Positions 33,417 through 42,202 of a stretch of DNA of 56,377 nt are shown here, piece by piece. Made by a program: the position numbers and the translations under genes. Source of the DNA: Thermaceae bacterium (GTDB lineage: Bacteria > Deinococcota > Deinococci > Deinococcales > Marinithermaceae). The notes under the pieces were generated by a model. That model was not told where the DNA came from. It saw only the letters and a list, made by a program, of their open reading frames with translations, and made no database searches. Each line of letters begins with the position of its first letter. The stretch's first letter is position 1. Where the stretch lies: assembly GCA_027061845.1 (NCBI GenBank), contig JAMOVS010000037.1:1-56377 (forward strand), written 5' to 3'.

Positions 33417-33929
33417 ATGCAAGGGCTGTTTTGGGGGCTCTTGGCGGCCCTCCTGACCGGCCTCCTCGCCGTCGGGCTCCGGATTCCCGGGGGCGCGGTG
33501 GTGGGGGCGATGCTGGGGGCCGCCCTGTACAACTTCTCGGGGGCGCCGCGGGCCGAGTTCCCGGGCTGGGCGACGCTTTCGATCCAGCTTCTGGTGGGGG
33601 CGATGATCGGGTTTTCCGCCCGGCGGGAGCTGGTGCCGGTGCTGCTCCGGGTGCTGCCCATCGCCCTCTTGGGGGTGGCTACCTTCCTGCTGGTGGGCGC
33701 CCTGCTCAGCTACCTGGTGGTGCGGCTGGGCTGGCTGGACCCGGTGAGCGCGCTCTTTGGCTTCGTCCCCGGGGGCATCTCGGTGATGAGCGTGGTGGCC
33801 GAGAGCGAGGGGGGCAAGGGGGCGGTGGTGGCGGCGATGCACTTCGTCCGGGTGGTGACCATCCTGCTGCTCGCGCCCTGGCTGGCCCGCTTCCTGATCG
33901 CGCTCAATCGAGCAGGCCCAAGGCTTTGA
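33417..33929 (+). CDS. AbrB-family integral membrane protein (single repeat)
   Basis: The 170-residue protein has about five membrane segments and carries sequences typical of the membrane AbrB family (IPGGAVVGAMLGAALYN, then QLLVGAMIGFSARRE, and FVPGGISVMSVVAESEG). Typical members are about 350 residues with two such repeats, so this is a half-length form that may dimerise. The family is sometimes annotated as a putative transporter; substrates are unknown. It is divergent from rnpB and overlaps the minus-strand Nudix gene by 26 nt at its 3' end. Confidence 0.78.
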   Translation: MQGLFWGLLAALLTGLLAVGLRIPGGAVVGAMLGAALYNFSGAPRAEFPGWATLSIQLLVGAMIGFSARRELVPVLLRVLPIALLGVATFLLVGALLSYLVVRLGWLDPVSALFGFVPGGISVMSVVAESEGGKGAVVAAMHFVRVVTILLLAPWLARFLIALNRAGPRL

Positions 33930-34455
33930 GCCGCGGCCGGGCGTAGAACAGGGTGAGGGCGGTGGCGCCGTCCTCGATCTCGCCGGCCTCGAGCCGCCGG
34001 TAGACCTCGGTAAGGGGAAGCTCCAGCGGGGTCAGGAGCTCCGAGCGCTCGAGCTGGGGCTCGCCCACCCGCCGCGCCTCCAGGGCGAGGTAGGGGCGAA
34101 AGACCACCGCGTTGAACGAGGGCTGGGGGTGGAAGGCGGGGAGGGCCAGCAGCCGGCCCGCCTCCGCCCCCACCTCCTCGCGCAGTTCCCGGCGGGCGGC
34201 GGCCTCGGGGCGTTCGCCGTCGTCCACCTTGCCGGCCGGGACCTCGAGCAGGAACTTGCCGGTGGGGTGGCGGTACTGGCGGATCAGCAGGGCGGTCCCG
34301 CCGGCGGTCACCGGCAGCACGAAGACCGCCTCCACCGGGCCCGGCCGGTAGATGTAGGTGATCTCGGCCCCGGTATGGGTTAAAAGGCGCTCTTTGACGA
34401 TGTGCACCGGCTCGGTGACCAGGTCCTCCAGGGAGAGCCGCTTCCAGGGTTTCAT
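33904..34455 (-). CDS. Nudix hydrolase, ADP-ribose pyrophosphatase-like
   Basis: The 183-residue protein has a complete Nudix box G75-KVDDG-E81-x7-RELREEVGA. The segment RQYRHPTGKFLLEVPAG before it is typical of ADP-ribose pyrophosphatases, and the whole resembles the Ndx2-type enzymes of Thermus. It would hydrolyse ADP-ribose or related nucleotides in the cytoplasm. ATG 34455 fits the family start (MKPWKRL) and sits 8 nt after a -10-like TATGCT; the frame is open further upstream but would run into trmN. Confidence 0.85.
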   Translation of the reverse strand: MKPWKRLSLEDLVTEPVHIVKERLLTHTGAEITYIYRPGPVEAVFVLPVTAGGTALLIRQYRHPTGKFLLEVPAGKVDDGERPEAAARRELREEVGAEAGRLLALPAFHPQPSFNAVVFRPYLALEARRVGEPQLERSELLTPLELPLTEVYRRLEAGEIEDGATALTLFYARPRLKALGLLD

Positions 34456-34463
34456 TCCCCTTA

Positions 34464-34471
34464 AGCATAAT
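34464..34471. promoter_or_regulatory. Overlapping divergent -10 boxes between the Nudix gene and trmN
   Basis: In the 22-bp gap between two divergent start codons, AGCATAAT holds TATGCT on the minus strand (34469-34464, 8 nt before ATG 34455) and CATAAT on the plus strand (34466-34471, 6 nt before GTG 34478). The two boxes share four base pairs. Both genes would be leaderless, and initiation in the two directions would be mutually exclusive. Confidence 0.5.
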
Positions 34472-34477
34472 GAACGG

Positions 34478-35497
34478 GTGCGGTTCCTACTCACCGCCGA
34501 CCCGGGGTTCGAGGACGTCACCCTGGCCGAGCTCGCCGAGCGGGGGCTCCCCGGCGCCCCCCGGCCCTTTGGCTACGCCGGGCTGGTGGTCGCCGAGGCT
34601 CCCGGACCCGAGCCGCTTTTTTCGCTGCGCTCGGTGCACCACCTGGTGCAGGACCTGGGCCGGGCCCGGCTTTCGGGGCCGGGCCTCGAGGACGCGCTTT
34701 CCGCCCTGGCCCCCTTCGCCATCCCCGGCCTGGGGCCGGAGACCTCGTTCGCCGTCCGGGTGCACCGGCGGGGCCGCCACGCCTTCCAAAGCCCCGAGCT
34801 GGAGCGGGCCTACGGCGCGGTCTTGGTGGCGCGCTACCGTGCCCCGGTGAACCTCACCCAGCCCGACCTCCTGGTGCGGGTGGACCTCTTTGAAGAGGCG
34901 CTCTTTTTGGGCATCCAGCTCACCCGCAGGCCGCTTTCGATCCGCTACCCCAAGGTCTACGCCCCGCCGGCCGCGCTCAAGGCCTCGGTGGCCTACGGCA
35001 TGCTGCGCCGGCTGGGGGTCTCCCGGGAGACCCGCCTGCTCGACGCCTTCGCCGGTTCCGGGACGCTGGCGATCGAGGCCGTCCAGGGGTTTTCGCTGCG
35101 CCGGGTGGTGGCGCTGGACAGGAATCCCCGGGCGGTGGCCGGCGGCAGGGAAAACGCGCGGCAGGCGGGGGTTTCCGAGCAGATTCGCTTCCTGCAGGGC
35201 GACGCCCGCAAATTGCGGCAGCTCTTCCCCCCGGCTCGCTTCGACGCGGTGGTTGCGAATCCCCCTTATGGCAAACGTCTCGGGCGCTCGGAGAACCTCT
35301 ACCGGATGTACCTGGAATTCTTCCAGGAGGCTAAAACGGTGTTGAAACCTGGAGGGGTCCTGGGGGTATTGGTCTTGAAGCGCGGCTGGATCGACCGGAT
35401 CGCCCGGCAGGTCGGGGGCTGGGTCCTGCTCGAGCGGCGAGTGATCGAACTCGGCGGCTTGTACCCGGGCTATTTCGTTTTTCGGTCGAAGGGGTAA
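34478..35497 (+). CDS. trmN: tRNA (guanine-N2) methyltransferase, TrmN-like
   Basis: The 339-residue protein has an N-terminal THUMP region (about residues 1-150) and a C-terminal SAM-dependent methyltransferase domain. Motif I is LLDAFAGSGTLAIEA near residue 186, and the catalytic motif is NPPYGKRLG near 265 (N-P-P-Y type for N2-guanine or amino groups). The architecture matches TrmN of Thermus thermophilus, which makes m2G at position 6 of tRNA-Phe. Start GTG 34478 is 6 nt after CATAAT, with no Shine-Dalgarno site. Confidence 0.8.
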   Translation: MRFLLTADPGFEDVTLAELAERGLPGAPRPFGYAGLVVAEAPGPEPLFSLRSVHHLVQDLGRARLSGPGLEDALSALAPFAIPGLGPETSFAVRVHRRGRHAFQSPELERAYGAVLVARYRAPVNLTQPDLLVRVDLFEEALFLGIQLTRRPLSIRYPKVYAPPAALKASVAYGMLRRLGVSRETRLLDAFAGSGTLAIEAVQGFSLRRVVALDRNPRAVAGGRENARQAGVSEQIRFLQGDARKLRQLFPPARFDAVVANPPYGKRLGRSENLYRMYLEFFQEAKTVLKPGGVLGVLVLKRGWIDRIARQVGGWVLLERRVIELGGLYPGYFVFRSKG

Positions 35498-35514
35498 AAA
35501 CCCCCGGGCGAATT

Positions 35515-35523
35515 TGTTAAAAT
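35515..35523 (+). promoter_or_regulatory. Extended -10 promoter before the PATAN/DUF4388-like gene
   Basis: TGT directly followed by TAAAAT (35518-35523) gives an extended -10 element (TGn-TAnnnT) without a recognisable -35 box. The ATG at 35532 begins 8 nt downstream, so the transcript should start one or two bases before the start codon. Confidence 0.5.
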
Positions 35524-35531
35524 CGCATCGC

Positions 35532-35867
35532 ATGTTCGGCGGCAGCCTGACGAACATCCGGCCGGCCGAGTTGCTGATCCTGCTCAAGGATCGCGACGGC
35601 GAGCTGATCCTGGCGGCCAGCGGCGACCCCCCGCTCCAGATCTACCTGGAGGAGGGGAAGGTCGCCTGCGCCCGCCTGGGGACCGACGCCCTAGCCTGGG
35701 ACGAGCTGGTGGCGGCGCTGATGCGGCTTTACGCGGCCGGCGAGATCGCCTTCCTCTACCGGCGGGGGATCCGCCCCAAGGACTGCCCCCTGCGCTTTGG
35801 CGTTCCCGCCGACCGCCTGATCCACGAGACCCTGACCCAGGGCGACGGCGCTAGCCCTGCTTCTTGA
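35532..35867 (+). CDS. Small PATAN/DUF4388-like protein
   Basis: The 111-residue protein starts MFGGSLTNIRPAELLILLKD, followed by GELILAASGDPPLQIYLEEGKVACA. This strand and helix order resembles PATAN (DUF4388) domains, which are usually fused to receiver or GAF domains in gliding, pilus and signalling proteins. Here the domain stands alone. There is no signal peptide or membrane segment. A TTG at 35514 would add 6 residues, but ATG 35532 fits the promoter. It converges on mscL with a 17-nt overlap. Confidence 0.65.
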   Translation: MFGGSLTNIRPAELLILLKDRDGELILAASGDPPLQIYLEEGKVACARLGTDALAWDELVAALMRLYAAGEIAFLYRRGIRPKDCPLRFGVPADRLIHETLTQGDGASPAS

Positions 35868-36282
35868 GCGCGTCGCGGATCTCCCGGAGGAGGACCACCT
35901 CTTCCGGCGGGGGCGGCGGCTCGGAGGGCGCTTCCTCCTCCTTGCGCCGCATGTTGTTCACCGCCTTGACCACCAGGAAGATGGCGAAGGCGATGATGAT
36001 GAAGTTCACCAGCTCGTTGACCCAGGCGCCCCAGGCCAGCACGGTGGCGCCTGCCTCCATGGCCGCCTTCAGGGTGGGGTAGGGGCCGGGGGTGGCGCCT
36101 TCCTTCAGGACGATGAAGAGGTTTTGGAAGTCGGTGCCCCCGAGCAAGAGCCCGATGGGGGGCATGAGGATGTTCTGCACGAACGACTTGACCACCGCCC
36201 CGAAGGCGGCGCCGATCACGATGCCAATGGCCATGTCGAGGACGTTGCCCCGCTGAATGAATTCCTTGAACTCCTTCAACAT
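35851..36282 (-). CDS. mscL: Large-conductance mechanosensitive channel MscL
   Basis: The 143-residue protein forms a pentameric membrane pore that opens under osmotic downshock. It has the N-terminal amphipathic helix FKEFIQRGNVLDMAIGI, membrane segment 1 with GAAFGAVV, a periplasmic loop, segment 2 (VNFIIIAFAIFLVVKAVN) and a charged C-terminal helix after a Pro/Glu linker. It probably has its own leaderless promoter downstream of the icd terminator. Confidence 0.95.
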   Translation of the reverse strand: MLKEFKEFIQRGNVLDMAIGIVIGAAFGAVVKSFVQNILMPPIGLLLGGTDFQNLFIVLKEGATPGPYPTLKAAMEAGATVLAWGAWVNELVNFIIIAFAIFLVVKAVNNMRRKEEEAPSEPPPPPEEVVLLREIRDALKKQG

Positions 36283-36288
36283 GCCCCT

Positions 36289-36294
36289 ATATTA
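36289..36294 (-). promoter_or_regulatory. Candidate -10 box for leaderless mscL
   Basis: TAATAT on the minus strand (36294-36289) ends 6 nt before the mscL ATG at 36282. AGGGG lies in the gap but would be upstream of, or at, the predicted transcription start. The icd terminator ends just upstream. Confidence 0.5.
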
Positions 36295-36304
36295 CCGAAG
36301 CCGG

Positions 36305-36338
36305 AAAAAGGCGGGCGGGCATTTCCGGCCCGCCCGCC
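36305..36338 (-). terminator. Intrinsic terminator of icd
   Basis: On the minus strand GGCGGGCGGGC (36338-36328) pairs perfectly with GCCCGCCCGCC (36320-36310) around a 7-nt loop, followed by TTTTT (36309-36305). It starts 17 nt after the icd stop codon and is a textbook intrinsic terminator. Confidence 0.92.
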
Positions 36339-36354
36339 TTGGGGTGTCCCCGCT

Positions 36355-37629
<1,275 letters not shown>

Positions 37630-37645
37630 GCTCTCTCCTCCGTTT

Positions 37646-38212
37646 TCAAGATACCGAGCCGGGGGGGACGGAGGTCCCCCTCCGGGCCTCGAGGAGGCCC
37701 TCGGCGTTGACCAGGTAGTGGGCCAGGATACCCGGGATCAGGGAGCCGGTGGCCAGGTAGGCGAGGCCGAAGAGGACCCCGGCCAGGCCGACGTAGAGCG
37801 GGTAGGCGTAGGCCCGACGGTCGGGCACCGGGTGGAAGAGGGCGAAGATCAGCGCCGAGAGCAGGAGCGCCGCCGCCTCCGGCAGCCCCCGGGCGAAGAG
37901 GGGGATCAGAAACCCCCGGAAGAAGACCTCCTCGGCCAGCGCGCTTAAAAGCGCGAGGGGCAAAAGGGCGGCCTCCGGCAGCGCCGCCGCCACCCGGCGG
38001 ATCAGCGCCTCGGCGACCCGGTAGGAGTCGGGGAAGAGCCGGGCGAAGAGGGCCTCGCCCGCCTTGAGCGCGAGGTAGAGGAGCAGGAAGGCCAGGGTGT
38101 CGCGGGCGGGGTCGGGCCGGGCGACCAGGGGGACCCGGAGGGCGTGCATTCCGGCGAGACCCAGGACGAGCAGGCCGGCCTCGGCCAGGAACAGAATGCG
38201 CAGGGGGTTCAC
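37646..38212 (-). CDS. CPBP-family intramembrane metalloprotease
   Basis: The 188-residue protein has about five or six membrane segments and the three CPBP/Abi motifs: EEVFFRG (near residue 93), FALFH (near 125) and ILAHYLVN near the C terminus, which together bind the catalytic metal. Relatives process CAAX-type proteins or act in bacteriocin immunity; its substrate is unknown. GTG 38212 overlaps the stop of the GH57-like gene, so the two are co-translated. Confidence 0.85.
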   Translation of the reverse strand: MNPLRILFLAEAGLLVLGLAGMHALRVPLVARPDPARDTLAFLLLYLALKAGEALFARLFPDSYRVAEALIRRVAAALPEAALLPLALLSALAEEVFFRGFLIPLFARGLPEAAALLLSALIFALFHPVPDRRAYAYPLYVGLAGVLFGLAYLATGSLIPGILAHYLVNAEGLLEARRGTSVPPGSVS

Positions 38213-39561
38213 CGCAGGATCCGGATCTCCAGCCGGTGGCGGCGGGTCTTCCCGGGGGCGATCTCGGTGGCGAAGACCAGCCGGGCCCGGCTGCCCTCGA
38301 CCGCCAGCTGGAAGGGGCGGGGGGCCTCGAAGAGGAGGGCCAGCTGCTCGAGCTCGAGGATCTGCTTGGCCGATTCCTGCCGCAGCGGGCGGGGCTCCTC
38401 CGCCAGTTCCAGGTCAACCGCGAAGAAGCCCTGATAGCCCCCGTCGTCCTGGCGGCCGATCCGCCACTCGAGCTCCAGCGCCTGCTCCTTGGGGCGGGGG
38501 CGGTAGGTGGCCTTGAGGGTGAAGCCCCGGTGGCGGCCGGCCAGGTGCACCCGGTCGCGGTACTTGGTGGCCTCGAAGGGCACCCGGTGCCAGCCCCCCC
38601 GGTCGAGCGCGTCCAGCCGCTCGGCCAGGTGGGGCACCAGGCTGCGGCCGGCCAGCAGCGGCAACTCGACCTCGCGCACGTCGAAGGCGAAGAGCGCGCC
38701 GCCCAGGGCGGGGCGGAGGTAGAGGGTGAGGGTGTGGCTTTCCAGGATCGCCTCGGGGAAGCCGTCGGCGTCCATGTCCTCGAGGTAGAGCTCGAGCCAG
38801 GCGTACTTGCGGGGATCGCAGTGGTTCTCGGCGGCGAGCAGCTCGCGCCAGGCGAAGCGGTAGGCCTTTGGGTCCTGGCCCCGGTAGGCCCGTCCCCACT
38901 GCCCCCGGTAGAGCCGCTGGTAGGCTTCCTCGGGCGGCCGCTTGGCCTCTTCCAGCTTGTCCGAGACCCAGCGCATCTTGGCGAAGAGGTCGGCGGCCCG
39001 GGGGTTTTGACGGGGGAGGACCCGGGGGTGGTCCGCCCCCCGCACCCAGCCGGCGGGAAAGGGGGCACCGGGGTTCCGGGGGGCAAAGTAGGCGGTCTCG
39101 CCCCGGTAGGGAATCAGCCAGACCCCGGCCTCCTCGACCCCGGCGTAGGCGGGCTCGGCAAGCGCCTCCTGGGGCAAAAGGGCGTAGGTGTAGCCCTCCT
39201 CGGCCAGGCTCTCGACGCGGGTGAGGTCGAAGGCGCCGTCGGCCAGGAACGCCCCCTGCACCTCGACGCCGAAGAGCTCCTCCAGCCGGTCGGCCATGTC
39301 GGCGAGCTGCCAGGAGGCGTCGCGCTCGGGGAGGAGCGGCAGGTAGGGGGAGTAAAGCCCCCCGCCCAGGAGCTCGAGCTCCCCGCTGGCGGCCCGCTCG
39401 GCGATCGCCTCGGTGAGCTCCTCGGGGAGCCGGTCGAGGAGGAACCCCGAGAGGAAGAGGAGGCTCCCCTTCGGCATCTCGGGGAGCCGCTCGGCCAGGC
39501 GGCGGAGGGCCCCGTCCTCCTCCCCGGGCCCGGCGTCGTAGACGAAGAGCGGCCGTTCCAC
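38209..39561 (-). CDS. Degenerate GH57-family (DUF1925/DUF1926) protein, probably non-catalytic
   Basis: The 450-residue protein aligns, from memory of the family, with 4-alpha-glucanotransferases and amylases of GH57. The stretch SGELELLGGGLYSPYL (59-74), the helix KMRWVSDKLEEA, and the C-terminal beta domain remain. The N-terminal H-N-H region is gone. The nucleophile motif (W-L-T-E-R-V-W in active enzymes) reads FLADGAF at 105-111, with Asp108 in place of Glu. The F-H-D-D-G-E motif carrying the acid/base is deleted, and the protein is about 200 residues shorter. It may bind glycans without cleaving them. GTG 39561 lies 7 nt after a TAGCTT box. Confidence 0.75.
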   Translation of the reverse strand: MERPLFVYDAGPGEEDGALRRLAERLPEMPKGSLLFLSGFLLDRLPEELTEAIAERAASGELELLGGGLYSPYLPLLPERDASWQLADMADRLEELFGVEVQGAFLADGAFDLTRVESLAEEGYTYALLPQEALAEPAYAGVEEAGVWLIPYRGETAYFAPRNPGAPFPAGWVRGADHPRVLPRQNPRAADLFAKMRWVSDKLEEAKRPPEEAYQRLYRGQWGRAYRGQDPKAYRFAWRELLAAENHCDPRKYAWLELYLEDMDADGFPEAILESHTLTLYLRPALGGALFAFDVREVELPLLAGRSLVPHLAERLDALDRGGWHRVPFEATKYRDRVHLAGRHRGFTLKATYRPRPKEQALELEWRIGRQDDGGYQGFFAVDLELAEEPRPLRQESAKQILELEQLALLFEAPRPFQLAVEGSRARLVFATEIAPGKTRRHRLEIRILR

Positions 39562-39568
39562 CGCTTTG

Positions 39569-39574
39569 AAGCTA
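39569..39574 (-). promoter_or_regulatory. Candidate -10 box for the leaderless GH57-like/CPBP operon
   Basis: TAGCTT on the minus strand (39574-39569) ends 7 nt before GTG 39561. It lies in the 26-bp gap after the ABC ATPase gene. No Shine-Dalgarno site and no clear -35 box are seen. Confidence 0.4.
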
Positions 39575-39587
39575 CCACGAGCCGGCG

Positions 39588-40268
39588 CTAGCGGCGCTCC
39601 TCGCCCACCACCCGGCCGTCCTCCAGCCAGACCACGCGGCGGGCATGTTCTAGCAGGCGGGGGTCGTGGGTGGCGAAGACGAAGGTCATCCCCGCCTCCC
39701 GGTTGAGCCGCCGCATGGTCTCGATCAGCCGCAGCCCGGTCTTTTTGTCCAGGTTGGCGGTGGGCTCGTCGGCCAGCACCAAACGCGGCCGGGCGGCCAG
39801 CGCCCGGGCTACCGCCACCCGCTGCTGCTGGCCGCCGGATAGCTCGCTGGGCCGCCGGTTCGCGAGCTCGGCCATGCCCAGGGCTTGGAGCGCTTCGTGG
39901 GCCCGGCGGTTCCGCTCCCTTGGGGGCATCCCCCGGAGCTCGAGCACGAAGGCGGCGTTTTCCAGCGCGGTGAGGACCGGGATCAGGTTGTAGGCCTGGA
40001 AGACGAAGCCGATCTTGTAAAGCCGGAGCCTCGCCCGCTCGGCCCGGCTCAGGCGGTCGACGCGGGTGGCCTCGAGCCAGACCTCGCCCTCGCTCGGCAG
40101 GTCGAGCCCGCCGATCAGGTGGAGCAGGGTGCTCTTCCCCGAGCCCGAGGGCCCGGCGACGGCGGTGAACTCGCCGGCCTCGACGGCGAGGTCGACCCCC
40201 CGGAGCGCCGGGGTCTCGACCTTGCCCTGGCGGTAGATCTTGGCCAGGTTTTGGGTTCGTACCAGCAT
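39588..40268 (-). CDS. ABC transporter ATP-binding protein, LolD/MacB-like
   Basis: The 226-residue ATPase has Walker A GPSGSGKST near residue 41, the signature LSGGQQQRVAVARALA near 140, and Walker B LVLADEPTANLD. The GFVFQAYNLIPVLTALEN segment is typical of the LolD/MacB/FtsE subfamily that drives substrate extrusion without full transport cycles. It is the last gene of the exporter operon, 10 nt after the second permease. ATG 40268 is the conserved family start. Confidence 0.9.
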   Translation of the reverse strand: MLVRTQNLAKIYRQGKVETPALRGVDLAVEAGEFTAVAGPSGSGKSTLLHLIGGLDLPSEGEVWLEATRVDRLSRAERARLRLYKIGFVFQAYNLIPVLTALENAAFVLELRGMPPRERNRRAHEALQALGMAELANRRPSELSGGQQQRVAVARALAARPRLVLADEPTANLDKKTGLRLIETMRRLNREAGMTFVFATHDPRLLEHARRVVWLEDGRVVGEERR

Positions 40269-40278
40269 CGTTCCCCCT

Positions 40279-41475
40279 TCAGGCGGCGACGTAACGCAGG
40301 GCCCGGGCCGGCTCCAGCCGGGCCGCCAGGAAGGCCGGCCAGAAGGCGGCGAGGAGGGCGGCGGCCAGGGCAAAGAGCAGCACCAGCAGTACGTCCTGGC
40401 GGTGAAGCTCGCCGTAGAGCACCGGCGGCAGCCCGAACTCGGCGTAGCTCTCGGCGACCTCCGGGGGCAGGGCGAAGCCCCGGGCCAGGCGCAGGTGGAT
40501 CGCGCCCCCGAGCAAAAGCCCGAGGAGGGCGCCGACCAGGGTCAGCATCAGGGTCTCCAGGTAGACGAGCAGGAAGACCCGGCCCGGGGTCATCCCCAGG
40601 GCGGAGAGCAGGCCGAACTCGCGGACCCGCTCGCTCAGGGAGAGGTAGACGGTGTTCAAGAGGATCAGCGCCGCCAGCAGGAAGAAGATGCCCACGAAGA
40701 GCAGCATCATCCGGTGGAAGACCCGCACCATCCCGGAAAGGCCGGGCACGGTCTGGTCCCAGCGGAGGACCTCGAGGCCCCCCGGGAGGGCGGCGGAAAG
40801 CCTCCGCTGGGCCAGCTCCAGCCGCGCTTGCTGGGAAAAGCGCACCACCCCGGGCAGGAAGATCACCAGCTCGCTCACCATCCCGGGGGCGGCGAGCCGG
40901 GAGGCGGTCGCGAGCGGCAGCGCCAGGAACGCCCGCTCCTCGTTTTTCTCCAGGAGTTCGACCGTGGCCGCGACCGGCAGCAGGCCGCTGCCCTCGCCCA
41001 GGGCCTCGGGCAGGTAGAGGTAGACCAGGTCTCCGGGCCGCTTCTGGAGCCTGACCGCAAGCGCCCGCCCCAGCACCGCGCCCCCTTCCAGCGGCGCCCC
41101 CTTGAGCAGGCTTCTCGCCAGCCGGCCGCCGGGCTCGAGGCCGGTGAGCAGCGCCGGCTCCGAGCGCCGCTCGCCGGCGACCAGGGCCGGCCAGAGGAGC
41201 CTTCCCTCGACCCCGGCCCCGGGCAGCACCCGGAGGACCTCGGCCCGGGTCCCGGCGGGGAAGACCCGTTCGACGAGGGGGCGTTTCTCGTAGTTTTCCA
41301 CCCGCACCACCAGGTGCCCGATGCGGGCGGTGAAGGTGGCGAAGTAGCCGTTGACGGCGGCCCAGGTGAAGGAAAGGAGGGCGAGCCCCAGGGCCACCAC
41401 CAGCGCCACCACCCCGGCGGTGAGCAGGCTCCGCGCCCGGGCCCGCCAGAGGTTGCGCCAGGCGAGGGCGATCAC
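40279..41475 (-). CDS. ABC transporter permease, LolC/MacB type (downstream copy)
   Basis: The 398-residue protein has one N-terminal membrane segment (about residues 15-37), a periplasmic domain of about 220 residues, and three C-terminal membrane segments with the FtsX-family signature ERVREFGLLSALGMTPGRVF near residue 282. It would pair with the other permease (42203-43402) as a LolC/LolE-like heterodimer. GTG 41475 overlaps the LolA-like gene stop by 4 nt. Confidence 0.88.
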   Translation of the reverse strand: MIALAWRNLWRARARSLLTAGVVALVVALGLALLSFTWAAVNGYFATFTARIGHLVVRVENYEKRPLVERVFPAGTRAEVLRVLPGAGVEGRLLWPALVAGERRSEPALLTGLEPGGRLARSLLKGAPLEGGAVLGRALAVRLQKRPGDLVYLYLPEALGEGSGLLPVAATVELLEKNEERAFLALPLATASRLAAPGMVSELVIFLPGVVRFSQQARLELAQRRLSAALPGGLEVLRWDQTVPGLSGMVRVFHRMMLLFVGIFFLLAALILLNTVYLSLSERVREFGLLSALGMTPGRVFLLVYLETLMLTLVGALLGLLLGGAIHLRLARGFALPPEVAESYAEFGLPPVLYGELHRQDVLLVLLFALAAALLAAFWPAFLAARLEPARALRYVAA

Positions 41476-42200
41476 GGGCAGTCCTCCGGCAGCGCCTCGG
41501 GGGTGAAGCAGCCGGGGTCGATGGTCTGGAGCACCCGGAAGCGCTCGATGCGGAAACGGGTCCGCCAGCCTTCGTGGACGAGGTCCTCGGCCACCCCGGC
41601 GGTGACCAGGTAGCCCGTGTCCAGCCGGGCGAAATCGCTGAAGCGGACCCGTTTCACCTCGATCCCGCGCTGGTCGTAGTAGGAGATCGAGAGCGGCACC
41701 TTCCGGGCCTTTTCGATGACCAGTTCCAGCTTGCCGTAGGGGGTGGGGGCCTGGGGGCGGGGGGTGAGCAGGACGACGTAGCGGCGTTCGTCCTCGAAGG
41801 CGAGCTGGCTCTCGTAGTCCTCCAAAAGCCCCTGCCCGCTGAGCTCGAGGGCGGAGAGGTCCGAGCCCAGAAACCGCTGGTGGCCGCTGCTGGGCGGCAG
41901 CTCGACCACCCGGTCGAAGCGGGGGTCGTAGAGCCAGATGCCGTTTTCCAGAAAGAGGTAGGCCTCGCCCCGGCGGGCGGGGGGCTCGAGCACCCGTACC
42001 CGGCTTCTCCCCTCGCCGTCGGTGTAAAAGCGGAGGCGAAACCGCCTCGGGGAGCCGGGGCGTTCGATCTCGACGACCAGCTCCCCGGTCATCGGCGGAC
42101 CGGAGAGGGCCTTGAGCGCCGCTTTCACCAGGGCCTCGGTCGGGGGCGCGGCCCGGGCCGGGGCCAGGAGGAGGAGGGCGATCAAAAGGGCTTTCTTCAT
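41472..42200 (-). CDS. LolA-like outer-membrane lipoprotein-sorting protein
   Basis: The 242-residue protein has a cleavable signal peptide (MKKALLIALLLLAPARA) and a periplasmic domain of the LolA/LolB-like fold: GELVVEIERPGSPRRFRLRFY, then ENGIWLYDPRFDRVVELP, and a long region of alternating strands. Such proteins shuttle lipoproteins or lipids away from an ABC exporter. ATG 42200 is chosen because GAGGTG is well spaced; GTG 42206 overlaps the preceding stop. It sits between the two permease genes. Confidence 0.82.
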   Translation of the reverse strand: MKKALLIALLLLAPARAAPPTEALVKAALKALSGPPMTGELVVEIERPGSPRRFRLRFYTDGEGRSRVRVLEPPARRGEAYLFLENGIWLYDPRFDRVVELPPSSGHQRFLGSDLSALELSGQGLLEDYESQLAFEDERRYVVLLTPRPQAPTPYGKLELVIEKARKVPLSISYYDQRGIEVKRVRFSDFARLDTGYLVTAGVAEDLVHEGWRTRFRIERFRVLQTIDPGCFTPEALPEDCP

Positions 42201-42202
42201 GC

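Noticed and set aside
37648-37676. TATCTT (minus, 37653-37648) as a certain icd promoter
   Set aside because: The hexamer is plausible and icd has a good ribosome-binding site, but no -35 box is visible at proper spacing, so it was not listed as a feature.
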